Below are positions 1 through 4,799 of a stretch of DNA of 5,385 bases, piece after piece. The stretch's first letter is position 1; each line of letters opens with the position of its first letter. Position numbers and translations under genes: made by a program. Origin of the DNA: Desulfobacteraceae bacterium. Lineage in GTDB: Bacteria > Desulfobacterota > DSM-4660 > Desulfatiglandales > HGW-15. Under the pieces are notes generated by a model. That model was not told the origin of the DNA. It saw only the letters and a program-made list of their open reading frames with translations, and made no database searches. The stretch covers positions 1 to 5,385 of the forward strand of contig RPPU01000348.1 of the NCBI GenBank assembly GCA_003819975.1, read 5' to 3'.

Positions 1-84
1 CGGAATGGCCGGCGGCCATGTGCAGTCATGGAGTTGGAGATTTTTTCAAAATCCGATGGCTTTATTCAATCTCCGATAAATAGT

Positions 85-291
85 TCAGTTTATCCGCCAT
101 ACTTGACGCCTTTCGTTTGGCTGCTGTCCGGGACGGATTGTAATGGCGATTTTCTGTAATTCAATAAGAATCCGTATTTTTTCCTCAATAGGTAAGCGAG
201 CCTGTCTGCGATGGAATTCCTCTTTTTGTCTGAATATTGCGCCAACAATATCTTCATTTTTTTCTTTTGGCCGGGATGAATCAATTGCCAT
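85..291 (-). CDS. Small charged protein of unknown function
   Basis: This encodes a protein of about 68 residues, rich in Arg, Lys and Glu, with no membrane segment or signal peptide. Its core reads as one amphipathic helical stretch, with RRQARLPIEEKIRILIELQK as the most regular part, and it ends in VWRIN. The start chosen is the ATG at 291-289, with a weak GAG 8 nt upstream. An in-frame ATG at 321-319 would add 10 residues (MHSRNSRENI); it lies 1 nt after the stop of the upstream AsmA-like gene, which points to co-transcription and possible translational coupling. The pattern (K/R-rich lead, LPxEEKIxILxxLQKIA core, VWxI end) resembles small proteins I recall beside AbiEii-type nucleotidyltransferase toxins. 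That would make it an antitoxin-like partner, but this is from memory and no toxin is visible, since the window ends 84 bp downstream. The gene is likely real; its function is unknown. Confidence 0.55.
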   Translation of the reverse strand: MAIDSSRPKEKNEDIVGAIFRQKEEFHRRQARLPIEEKIRILIELQKIAITIRPGQQPNERRQVWRIN

Positions 292-322
292 AATATTTTC
301 TCTTGAATTCCGTGAATGCATT

Positions 323-1039
323 TCACTTGAAAATTCCTTTTAACAGATCCTTTGTGCTTCCGCCCGAAGCGGCGTTTTTAAGTGCCGCCGCTCCCACCGC
401 CCTGCCGATGCGCAGGGAGAGGGTTTGGGTGATCAGCATGGCGAGTTCGCCGCCGGTTACACCGCCCTTATTCTTGCCTATGTTGTACATCTCGATGCTG
501 GGCAAAGTCAGGTTCGCTTTTACCAGAGCCGAGGAGTAGGTCACGCGCACGTCGCGAAGGATCAGGGTGTCGACGATCATCTTTTTTTCAGGACTTTTTT
601 CCTTTTTGCCTTTTACGGCGGATGATTTTTCAGATCCCAGGGATTTTTCAATGTTGCGCTGGATCGTTTCGAAATTATTGGCATTGGATTGAGACTCATA
701 ATTGATCTGCGGAGAGAGCACGATGATTTTGCGGATATGCAGGACTTTTTTGGTGATGCTGGCCGGTTGAATCCCCACATCGATGAGATCCGTTTTAAAG
801 GCATAATCGGTTTTGAACCCTTTGGGGTTGCCGATCAGGAAGCGTTTGATCTTACATTCGCCGCTCCGCAGAGTCAGTTTGACGCTGCCGACCCTTACGG
901 CTGTTTGGGTAAAGCGCGGCCCGTATCTTTCAATGGCGGTCTTGACGATATAGTCCAGGTTGGAGTAAAGGAAAATAAGGCCGGCCACAACAGCCGCCAG
1001 GATGACGATACCCGAGATGATCCAGGTTTTTTTCTTCAT
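323..1039 (-). CDS. Membrane-anchored AsmA-like protein
   Basis: This encodes a 238-residue protein starting MKKKTWIISG. Residues 6-25 form one strongly hydrophobic segment after a Lys-rich start, so it is an inner-membrane anchor with the rest outside the cytoplasm. Residues 47-115 have the look of the N-terminal AsmA/DUF748 module: VRVGSVKLTLRSGECKIKRF, then IGNPKGFKT, a beta-rich stretch, and IRKIIVLSPQINYE. Residues 133-153 are a low-complexity Lys/Ser/Glu linker, followed by another beta-rich stretch (155-185) and a Gly/Ala-rich tail. Full AsmA/TamB-type proteins are much longer, so this is a short single-module version; the large relatives act in envelope lipid transport. The ATG at 1039-1037 was chosen over longer in-frame starts because it has AAGGA 7-8 nt upstream, the membrane anchor follows at once, and the upstream extension would be coded by palindromic repeats. 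It sits downstream of murJ and 1 nt before the alternative start of the next gene. Confidence 0.75.
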   Translation of the reverse strand: MKKKTWIISGIVILAAVVAGLIFLYSNLDYIVKTAIERYGPRFTQTAVRVGSVKLTLRSGECKIKRFLIGNPKGFKTDYAFKTDLIDVGIQPASITKKVLHIRKIIVLSPQINYESQSNANNFETIQRNIEKSLGSEKSSAVKGKKEKSPEKKMIVDTLILRDVRVTYSSALVKANLTLPSIEMYNIGKNKGGVTGGELAMLITQTLSLRIGRAVGAAALKNAASGGSTKDLLKGIFK

Positions 1040-1052
1040 GCGAAGGTCCTTT

Positions 1053-1081
1053 ATGTTTTTTCGATAGAATCGAAAAAACAT
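1053..1081. repeat. Perfect inverted repeat upstream of the AsmA-like gene
   Basis: The arms ATGTTTTTTCGAT (1053-1065) and ATCGAAAAAACAT (1069-1081) are perfect complements around a 3-nt centre. It lies only a few bases upstream of the ribosome binding site of the AsmA-like gene. The stem has six A/T pairs on a short CGAT core, so it could form an mRNA hairpin, act as a dyad operator or be a weak bidirectional terminator. The sequence does not decide between these. Confidence 0.7.
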
Positions 1082-1083
1082 GT

Positions 1084-1105
1084 ATTCCGGCCAAAGCGCC
1101 GGAAT
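1084..1105. repeat. Short inverted repeat
   Basis: The arms ATTCCGGC (1084-1091) and GCCGGAAT (1098-1105) pair perfectly around a 6-nt loop. It is the second of four adjacent hairpins in the murJ/AsmA-like gap. There is no T-tract beside it on either strand, so a classical terminator is unlikely. Confidence 0.6.
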
Positions 1106-1139
1106 GAATCCGTATAACGATAAGTCGGTTGACGATTCA

Positions 1140-1167
1140 GTAGGGGCGACCGGCCGGTCGCCCCTAC
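1140..1167. repeat. 28-bp perfect palindrome, REP-like
   Basis: Two 14-nt half-sites, GTAGGGGCGACCGG (1140-1153) and its exact complement (1154-1167), meet with no spacer. The GTAGGGGC end is shared with the two hairpin repeats at 4506 and 4742 in this window, so this is probably one member of a dispersed genomic palindrome family. It lies 36 bp past the murJ stop on the minus strand and has no U-tract. It may protect mRNA ends or limit read-through, but that is inference. Confidence 0.8.
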
Positions 1168-1168
1168 C

Positions 1169-1190
1169 TATCGACAGCAATTTGTCGATA
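1169..1190. repeat. Inverted repeat just after murJ
   Basis: The arms TATCGACA (1169-1176) and TGTCGATA (1183-1190) enclose a 6-nt loop, 12 bp downstream of the murJ stop. No T-run follows on the minus strand. It could act with the adjacent 28-bp palindrome as an mRNA 3' structure. Confidence 0.6.
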
Positions 1191-1202
1191 TCTTGTAAGC
1201 AC

Positions 1203-2837
1203 CTATGCGTCGCTCGGATTACGCTTTTTTAAAATTTTTTTCATCCGGTCGCGAATAACTCCATAAAAACCCTGAACCCCGGTGAGTTCAAGAATCGCGG
1301 TCATCACGATCAGGGGTGGAATTCCAGCCGTGCAACAAATGAATAAATGATACCAGAAAACCGACTGAATTTGGATATCATTTTTAAGAATAAAGGCTTT
1401 TAAGCCCCAACAAAGAAAAAATCCCAGAAGAGCGGTCACCAGGACAAGGGCGAATTTATAAGTCACGGATTTTAATTCCGGGTTCGGGTGACGTTTGTTC
1501 CAGAACAAGAGCATGACCGCGCATTGGATGATCATGGAAACGGAGGCGGCCAGGGCAATGCCCTTCGCGCCCATGGCATGACCGAGAAAGCCGTACAAAG
1601 GGAGGCAAGCCAAAACGGTGAAAGTGCTGACCAACATGGGCAGAAGGGTGTTTTCCAGGGCATAAAACAATCGATTGACGATCAGAATAACGGCGCTGCA
1701 AAAAGCGCCCAATAAGTAATAGGTAAAAGCGCCGGCGGTGAGCAGAGTGGAATCGGCCGTAAAGCGGCCGCGTTGTAAAAGGACCGCGATGATATCCGGG
1801 GACAGAACCATCATGCAGACCGAAAGGGGAAGGAGCAGGGCCGCAACCTTGATCAGGATGTTATTGAAGAGGCGCTGGACTTCGGCAAATTTTTTTTCAA
1901 TCAACATTTGGGAAATAAACGGATAAAACCCGGCCGCGAAAGAAACGCCGAACAGGGCGACCAGGATAGACATGATTTTATAAGCATAATCCAACCCGGC
2001 CAGGGCGCCGGCGCCGTTGGGAATGTAAGAGCCGAATATGCGGAAAAGAAATTCATTTGAGAAGTTCATGCCCAGGCCGACGATAAAAGGCAGGGTGATC
2101 CAGACATATTTGCGCAAGTCCTTGTCACCAAGATCCAGGAGCGGTTTATAACGAAAACCGACCCGTAGCGCGCCGGGAATCTGGACCACCACGTTGCCGA
2201 TAAAAGCTCCGGCCAGAACGCCCCAGCAAAAACCGTCTATCCCGATATAAGGATAGAGCAGCCAGCCGCCGCAAATGATCCCGAAGTTGTAAACCAGGGG
2301 AGCCAGGTTCGGGATCAGGAACTGCTTGTGAGCGTATTGCACGCCGTTCAGCAACGCGCCCCAAAAAAAGAAAAGCTGGGCCGGCAGGATGATGCGGGTC
2401 AGGCGCACGGTCAAAAGAAATTGTTCCGGGTGGGCCGGGTCGTTGATATTGCCGCCGGCCAAAGCAATGATTTCCGCGGTATAGAACATGGCGAAGCCGA
2501 TGAAAACAAGGAAGAGAACCGTGCCGCCGGTCATGAGATTGGAGAAGAAGCGCCAGGCTTTTTCTTCTCCTTTTTGCAAGAGTAGTTTTTGAAAAATTGG
2601 GATAAAGGTGATGGACAGGGCGCTGCCGGCCAGGAAATGGTTGAGCAGATCCGGCAGGGTGAAAGAAAAGCTATAGGCATCCACGGCCGGACCCGTACCG
2701 CCCAAATAAGCGATGAGCTGGACGCGTAAAAAGCCCAGGATACGGCTCAGGACATTCGCGCCGGCCACGATCAGCGTTGCCAGCCATAACGCTTTTTTCA
2801 GGCCGGGGTCTTGGTTTTCATTGAGGGTTTTTGTCAT
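1203..2837 (-). CDS. murJ: Lipid II flippase MurJ (MviN family), divergent
   Basis: MurJ flips lipid II across the inner membrane for peptidoglycan synthesis. This 544-residue product is slightly longer than E. coli MurJ (about 511) and is hydrophobic throughout, consistent with about 14 membrane segments of the MOP superfamily. Family landmarks: SRILGFLR (31-38, with R32 and R38 at the places of E. coli R18 and R24), DAYSFSFTLPDLL (53-65, D53 matching D39), YAYKIM (284-289), FGVSFAAGFYPFIS (296-309), LLQRGRFT (353-360) and RLFYALENTLLP (389-400). Several charged residues important in E. coli are replaced: R52/R53 by N66/H67, E57 by G71, D269/R270 by Y286/K287. The start is the ATG at 2837-2835; a TTG two codons earlier is possible. 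There is no strong Shine-Dalgarno, but a promoter ends about 30 nt upstream. It is the first gene of a minus-strand unit with the AsmA-like gene. MurJ family membership is firm; the exact substrate is less so. Confidence 0.93.
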   Translation of the reverse strand: MTKTLNENQDPGLKKALWLATLIVAGANVLSRILGFLRVQLIAYLGGTGPAVDAYSFSFTLPDLLNHFLAGSALSITFIPIFQKLLLQKGEEKAWRFFSNLMTGGTVLFLVFIGFAMFYTAEIIALAGGNINDPAHPEQFLLTVRLTRIILPAQLFFFWGALLNGVQYAHKQFLIPNLAPLVYNFGIICGGWLLYPYIGIDGFCWGVLAGAFIGNVVVQIPGALRVGFRYKPLLDLGDKDLRKYVWITLPFIVGLGMNFSNEFLFRIFGSYIPNGAGALAGLDYAYKIMSILVALFGVSFAAGFYPFISQMLIEKKFAEVQRLFNNILIKVAALLLPLSVCMMVLSPDIIAVLLQRGRFTADSTLLTAGAFTYYLLGAFCSAVILIVNRLFYALENTLLPMLVSTFTVLACLPLYGFLGHAMGAKGIALAASVSMIIQCAVMLLFWNKRHPNPELKSVTYKFALVLVTALLGFFLCWGLKAFILKNDIQIQSVFWYHLFICCTAGIPPLIVMTAILELTGVQGFYGVIRDRMKKILKKRNPSDA

Positions 2838-2870
2838 AACCAATCGTAATTACAATAAAATTTTGCATGA

Positions 2871-2899
2871 AGTGTAGAAAAAACCGGTCCGGAAGTCAA
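2871..2899 (-). promoter_or_regulatory. Sigma70-type promoter of murJ
   Basis: Reading the minus strand, a -35 box TTGACT (2899-2894) and a -10 box TACACT (2876-2871) are separated by exactly 17 nt. Each box matches consensus at 5 of 6 (TTGACA) and 4 of 6 (TATAAT) positions. Transcription would start near 2864, giving a leader of about 27 nt before the murJ ATG. The spacer contains a CCGGACCGG dyad. Confidence 0.6.
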
Positions 2900-3066
2900 G
2901 GGCAAACTAGAAAAAGCGACCGAGGCAAGATTCGGGAATCCGGCCGGAAGAACGCTTTTTCAGCCGACTCAAGATCGAAAAGGAAACTTTGTTCATCCCG
3001 CCAAAAATTCTTAAACACCATCAACAAAAAAAATTCGTTATTCCAAAAAATAAGGGCTGAACCCTC

Positions 3067-3096
3067 TTGACACGCTTCAAAACCGAGTGTTATAAA
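3067..3096 (+). promoter_or_regulatory. Strong sigma70-type promoter facing right
   Basis: A perfect -35 box TTGACA (3067-3072) and a -10 box TATAAA (3091-3096, 5 of 6 to consensus) are separated by 18 nt. An A-rich tract (about 3024-3054) lies just upstream, as in an UP element. Transcription would begin near 3103. The next gene start is at 3605, so either the leader is about 500 nt long or this promoter makes a separate small RNA. Confidence 0.6.
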
Positions 3097-3383
3097 GGTG
3101 TTAAGGTTTATATTCCAAAAACCAATCCTGTTGAAAAAACAGGTCACTTCTTTTAAAACTTTTTTTGGTTTCTTTTCCGAGAACATAAAACCGGATCGTT
3201 TTCTTCCGCTTCCTCCTTCAGGTTTATCTCCATTGCGGAAGACGAGCGGATCGGGAATTGAATGATACTTCAGATCCTGATGCTGGACGGTGCGCGTTTA
3301 CAGTTGATTCAAGTTCAAGAGCGCTACAATTTGTTTTTTATTTATAGATAGGGATTATCAAAACACGTTCCTGAAGTCTGTTC

Positions 3384-3403
3384 ATTTGGGGGAATCCCCA
3401 AAT
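3384..3403. repeat. Inverted repeat in the long leader
   Basis: The arms ATTTGGGG (3384-3391) and CCCCAAAT (3396-3403) are perfect complements around GAAT. It lies about 200 bp before the cysteine-rich protein gene. Symmetry and length suit either a dimeric regulator's operator or an RNA hairpin. No T-run follows on the plus strand, so it is not a typical terminator. Confidence 0.5.
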
Positions 3404-3520
3404 AAGGGTCGGTCGTTGGTTTTGTAATTTTGGTAATCCTTTTTTATTGGGTTTTACTTGTCAGGCGTTTAGGCTGTAGGTTTTTAGTCGGATTTATTTT
3501 AAGAATAGGCAGCCCAGCGA

Positions 3521-3565
3521 CAGGCCAAACACTTGCAGCTTATCGGCCTGATGATTTTTGGGCCG
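3521..3565 (+). promoter_or_regulatory. Possible alternative hairpins before the first plus-strand gene
   Basis: CAGGCC (3521-3526) can pair with GGCCTG (3545-3550), while CGGCC (3544-3548) can pair with GGCCG (3561-3565). The two stems share bases 3545-3548, so they exclude each other, as in an attenuation-type switch. They end about 30 nt before a strong ribosome binding site. The stems are only 5-6 bp, so chance is a real possibility. Confidence 0.2.
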
Positions 3566-3604
3566 TAGAAGCAGCATCATAAATCTTAAAGGATCGGAGG
3601 GCTA

Positions 3605-4126
3605 ATGAGTACTTGCAATCACAAATGGGAAATGGCTGACATCCGCCACGGATACCTGGTTATGGAAGGGTGTCCCCGGTGCGGGGGTCGCGCGGCATTC
3701 TTCTCCACGGAAGCGATCGCTCCGATTGACGAATACCAGGAAGGCGATCATTACTGGGTCTATTTGGGAAGTTCGCAAGCGACGAAATTCAATCTGAAAT
3801 GCGTTGAATGCGGCAAGCGGGTGAATTTGGACGACATGATGGGATTGATGATGTCAACCTGTGACGATCCGGAATGCGCGGTCGTCAAAATCGGCAAGAA
3901 AGAGGGTAAGGGCACCTGGGTTTATGTGGCCCTTTGCGCGGACAGTACTCACGCTTCGGGCAAGTGTGTCGGAGCCGAAGGCATTAAAGCCCTTAATGAA
4001 TATTTCAACCAAAACATCAAAGTTCCGGGCAAGAAAATCACGGTCGTGCCTTGCGATCAATGCTGCAATATCGATCGTTGCAAGGGGATCGTCATTGCCG
4101 ATACGGGACTGACCGAAATTTATTAA
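3605..4126 (+). CDS. Cysteine-rich putative metal-binding protein, unknown function
   Basis: This encodes 173 residues with 13 cysteines (4, 23, 26, 66, 69, 86, 91, 111, 121, 150, 153, 154, 159) and no signal peptide or membrane segment, so it is probably cytoplasmic. CPRCGG (23-28) and CVECGK (66-71) are two CxxC knuckles spaced as in a zinc ribbon. STCDDPEC (84-91) and VPCDQCCNIDRC (148-159) add two more clusters. With C4, H6 and H15 this is enough for more than one metal site, zinc or Fe-S. The block WVYVALCADSTHASGKCVG (105-123) looks like a conserved core. The ATG at 3605 has GGAGG 4-5 nt upstream. It is the first gene of the plus-strand unit, 33 nt before a DRTGG-domain gene and ahead of hydrogenase/NADH-type subunits, so a role in redox or in assembly of that enzyme is plausible. 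I recall similar uncharacterised proteins in anaerobes but know of no assigned function. Confidence 0.85.
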   Translation: MSTCNHKWEMADIRHGYLVMEGCPRCGGRAAFFSTEAIAPIDEYQEGDHYWVYLGSSQATKFNLKCVECGKRVNLDDMMGLMMSTCDDPECAVVKIGKKEGKGTWVYVALCADSTHASGKCVGAEGIKALNEYFNQNIKVPGKKITVVPCDQCCNIDRCKGIVIADTGLTEIY

Positions 4127-4133
4127 TTCCGCG

Positions 4134-4145
4134 CTTTGCGCAAAG
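4134..4145. repeat. 12-bp palindrome between genes
   Basis: CTTTGCGCAAAG is self-complementary and sits 7 bp after the stop of the cysteine-rich gene and just before the ribosome binding site of the DRTGG gene. The motif GCGCAAAG recurs at 4566-4573 in the repeat spacer, so it may be a remnant of the same repeat family. It is too short for a confident functional call. Confidence 0.35.
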
Positions 4146-4159
4146 AAAAAGGGGAGATT

Positions 4160-4489
4160 ATGAAACTATCGGAATTGGCCAATAAAGCGGGTTTAAAGGC
4201 GATTAACAAGTATAAGGATGATAATTTCGAAGGCGTGTATATCTCGGACATGGTCTCCGATATCATCACCGGAGCCAAGGCCAACACTTTATTGATCACG
4301 CTCCAGACCCATAAAAGCCTGATCGCGGCCGCGAATCTGGTGGATGTTTCCGCCATTGTGTTCGTTAAGGGTAAAACGCCGGCTGCGGACGTGATCGAGC
4401 TGGCCGATAAGGCCGGGATCGGATTGTTCGTTTCCGAGGTCGATACCTGGAGCATGGCGCTGAAGCTTTTTAATATGGGAGTCAGGTAG
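4160..4489 (+). CDS. Short DRTGG-domain protein of redox-enzyme clusters
   Basis: This encodes 109 residues forming one alpha/beta domain, with no other domain and no membrane segment. The block from GVYISDMVSDII (25-36) through LLITLQTHKSLIAAANLVDVS (about 44-64), AIVFVKGKTP (65-74), the helix around VIELADKAG and GLFVSEV closely fits stand-alone DRTGG proteins. These are known beside electron-bifurcating [FeFe] hydrogenase and related oxidoreductase genes in anaerobes. The motif that names the family is not intact: the region before YISD reads DDNFEGV. The domain is otherwise found fused to CBS or phosphotransacetylase-like proteins and is thought to sense or regulate; no enzyme activity is established for this short form. 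The ATG at 4160 is preceded by AAGGGG 5 nt away; a TTG at 4136 in the same frame would run through the palindrome and is less likely. It follows the cysteine-rich gene by 33 nt, so one operon is likely. Unlike in many such clusters, a repeat-filled gap follows. Confidence 0.85.
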   Translation: MKLSELANKAGLKAINKYKDDNFEGVYISDMVSDIITGAKANTLLITLQTHKSLIAAANLVDVSAIVFVKGKTPAADVIELADKAGIGLFVSEVDTWSMALKLFNMGVR

Positions 4490-4494
4490 GAAAG

Positions 4495-4531
4495 GGTTCG
4501 AGGGTGTAGGGGCAGGCCTTTGTGCCTGCCC
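4495..4531 (+). repeat. Hairpin repeat, copy 1 (GTAGGGGCAGGCC type)
   Basis: This shares 33 identical positions over 36 aligned bases, with one gap, with the copy at 4731-4766. Inside it GGGCAGGC (4510-4517) pairs with GCCTGCCC (4524-4531) around a 6-nt loop. It begins 5 bp after the DRTGG stop codon. Its GTAGGGGC start is the same as in the palindrome at 1140-1167, which suggests a dispersed REP-like family. Confidence 0.75.
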
Positions 4532-4542
4532 GAGAAACTAAG

Positions 4543-4663
4543 AATATCTCGCGCCAAGCGCCAAGGCGCAAAGGTTTTTAAAAATATAAAAGGATTCTCT
4601 CTGCGCCTTTGCGGCTCTGGAGTAATTTTAAGTCTTTTAAAATTACGTCCTTGGCGCGATATT
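4543..4663. repeat. Nested inverted-repeat element in the DRTGG/NuoE spacer
   Basis: The outer arms are AATATC-TC-GCGCCAAG (4543-4558) and CTTGGCGCGATATT (4650-4663), complementary except for an extra TC in the left arm. Nested inside are CGCAAAGG (4567-4574) with CCTTTGCG (4606-4613), and a perfect 10-bp stem GTAATTTTAA (4622-4631) with TTAAAATTAC (4637-4646). The whole 121 bp could fold into one branched structure. Similar CGCCAAGG/CGCAAAG repeats are common between genes in environmental bacterial genomes, so this is likely a small non-coding repeat element. No transposase reading frame is present. Confidence 0.65.
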
Positions 4664-4679
4664 TTCCGGATAAAATATC

Positions 4680-4721
4680 GAATGACGAATATTGAATAAC
4701 GAGTATCGAATAGTGAAGAGA
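4680..4721 (+). repeat. Three degenerate 14-bp tandem units
   Basis: The units GAATGACGAATATT (4680-4693), GAATAACGAGTATC (4694-4707) and GAATAGTGAAGAGA (4708-4721) follow in register. The first two agree at 11 of 14 positions and the third is decayed. Such GAATAxCGAxTATC strings are familiar intergenic filler in Desulfobacterota-like genomes and yield spurious reading frames on the opposite strand. Confidence 0.5.
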
Positions 4722-4730
4722 AGAAGAGAG

Positions 4731-4766
4731 GGTTCCAGGATGTAGGGGCAGGCCTTGCGCCTGCCC
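4731..4766 (+). repeat. Hairpin repeat, copy 2 (GTAGGGGCAGGCC type)
   Basis: This is the second copy of the repeat at 4495-4531 in the same orientation. GGGCAGGC (4746-4753) pairs with GCCTGCCC (4759-4766) around a 5-nt loop; the loop and its closing region are the main differences from copy 1. It ends 17 bp before the ribosome binding site of the NuoE-like gene. Together the two copies bracket the nested inverted repeat and the tandem units. Confidence 0.75.
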
Positions 4767-4799
4767 TCGACTTGAGATACGGCAAGGAGGAACGAATTG

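Larger units (their letters stand above)
2838..3604. other. Gene-free divergent intergenic region
   Basis: This stretch of about 770 bp separates murJ (leftward) from the cysteine-rich protein gene (rightward) and is clearly richer in A and T than the flanking genes. I find no reading frame with a good ribosome binding site and protein-like composition. It holds the murJ promoter, a rightward promoter at 3067-3096, an A-rich tract at about 3024-3054, inverted repeats at 3127-3143, 3202-3242, 3384-3403 and 3521-3565, and a 29-codon frame at 3262-3351 that I do not call. I do not recognise a tRNA, rRNA, tmRNA, SRP RNA or RNase P RNA, nor a riboswitch class I can name. Confidence 0.7.

Noticed and set aside
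1..29. Minus-strand ATG at 29-27 opening a frame to the window edge (MTAHGRRPF)
   Set aside because: There is no ribosome binding site upstream, only nine codons are visible, and the sequence is dominated by a GGCC-rich palindrome (5-19).
689..1117. 142-codon plus-strand frame antisense to the AsmA-like gene
   Set aside because: It is a shadow of the minus-strand gene: the minus-strand frame has a membrane anchor, family-like motifs and a ribosome binding site, and this one has none.
1040..1180. N-terminal extension of the AsmA-like protein to 1180
   Set aside because: It would translate the palindromic repeats, place 47 unrelated residues before a clear membrane-anchor start, and ignore the good ribosome binding site in front of the ATG at 1039.
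2867..3070. 67-codon open frame on the plus strand
   Set aside because: It starts within the murJ promoter region without a Shine-Dalgarno sequence and consists mostly of Lys, Arg and Ser, as expected from chance translation of this DNA.
2896..3186. 96-codon open frame on the minus strand
   Set aside because: It lies in A+T-rich intergenic DNA, overlaps the rightward promoter and the murJ -35 box, is very Phe/Lys-rich, and matches no family I recognise.
3262..3351. 29-codon frame starting MILQILMLDG, possible leader peptide
   Set aside because: It has only a weak GGGAA upstream, no run of regulatory codons and no terminator-like structure at its end. Chance is the simplest explanation.
3384..3403. 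Intrinsic terminator or Rex-type operator
   Set aside because: No T-run follows the stem on the plus strand, and the arms do not match the TTGTGAA/TTCACAA-like pattern expected of Rex sites. It is kept only as an inverted repeat.
4123..4785. 220-codon open frame on the minus strand
   Set aside because: It runs antisense through the DRTGG gene and the repeat spacer. Its Phe/Ile/Tyr/Arg-rich part (YSIFVIRYFI) is just the translated tandem repeat, and it has no supporting ribosome binding site or recognisable domain.
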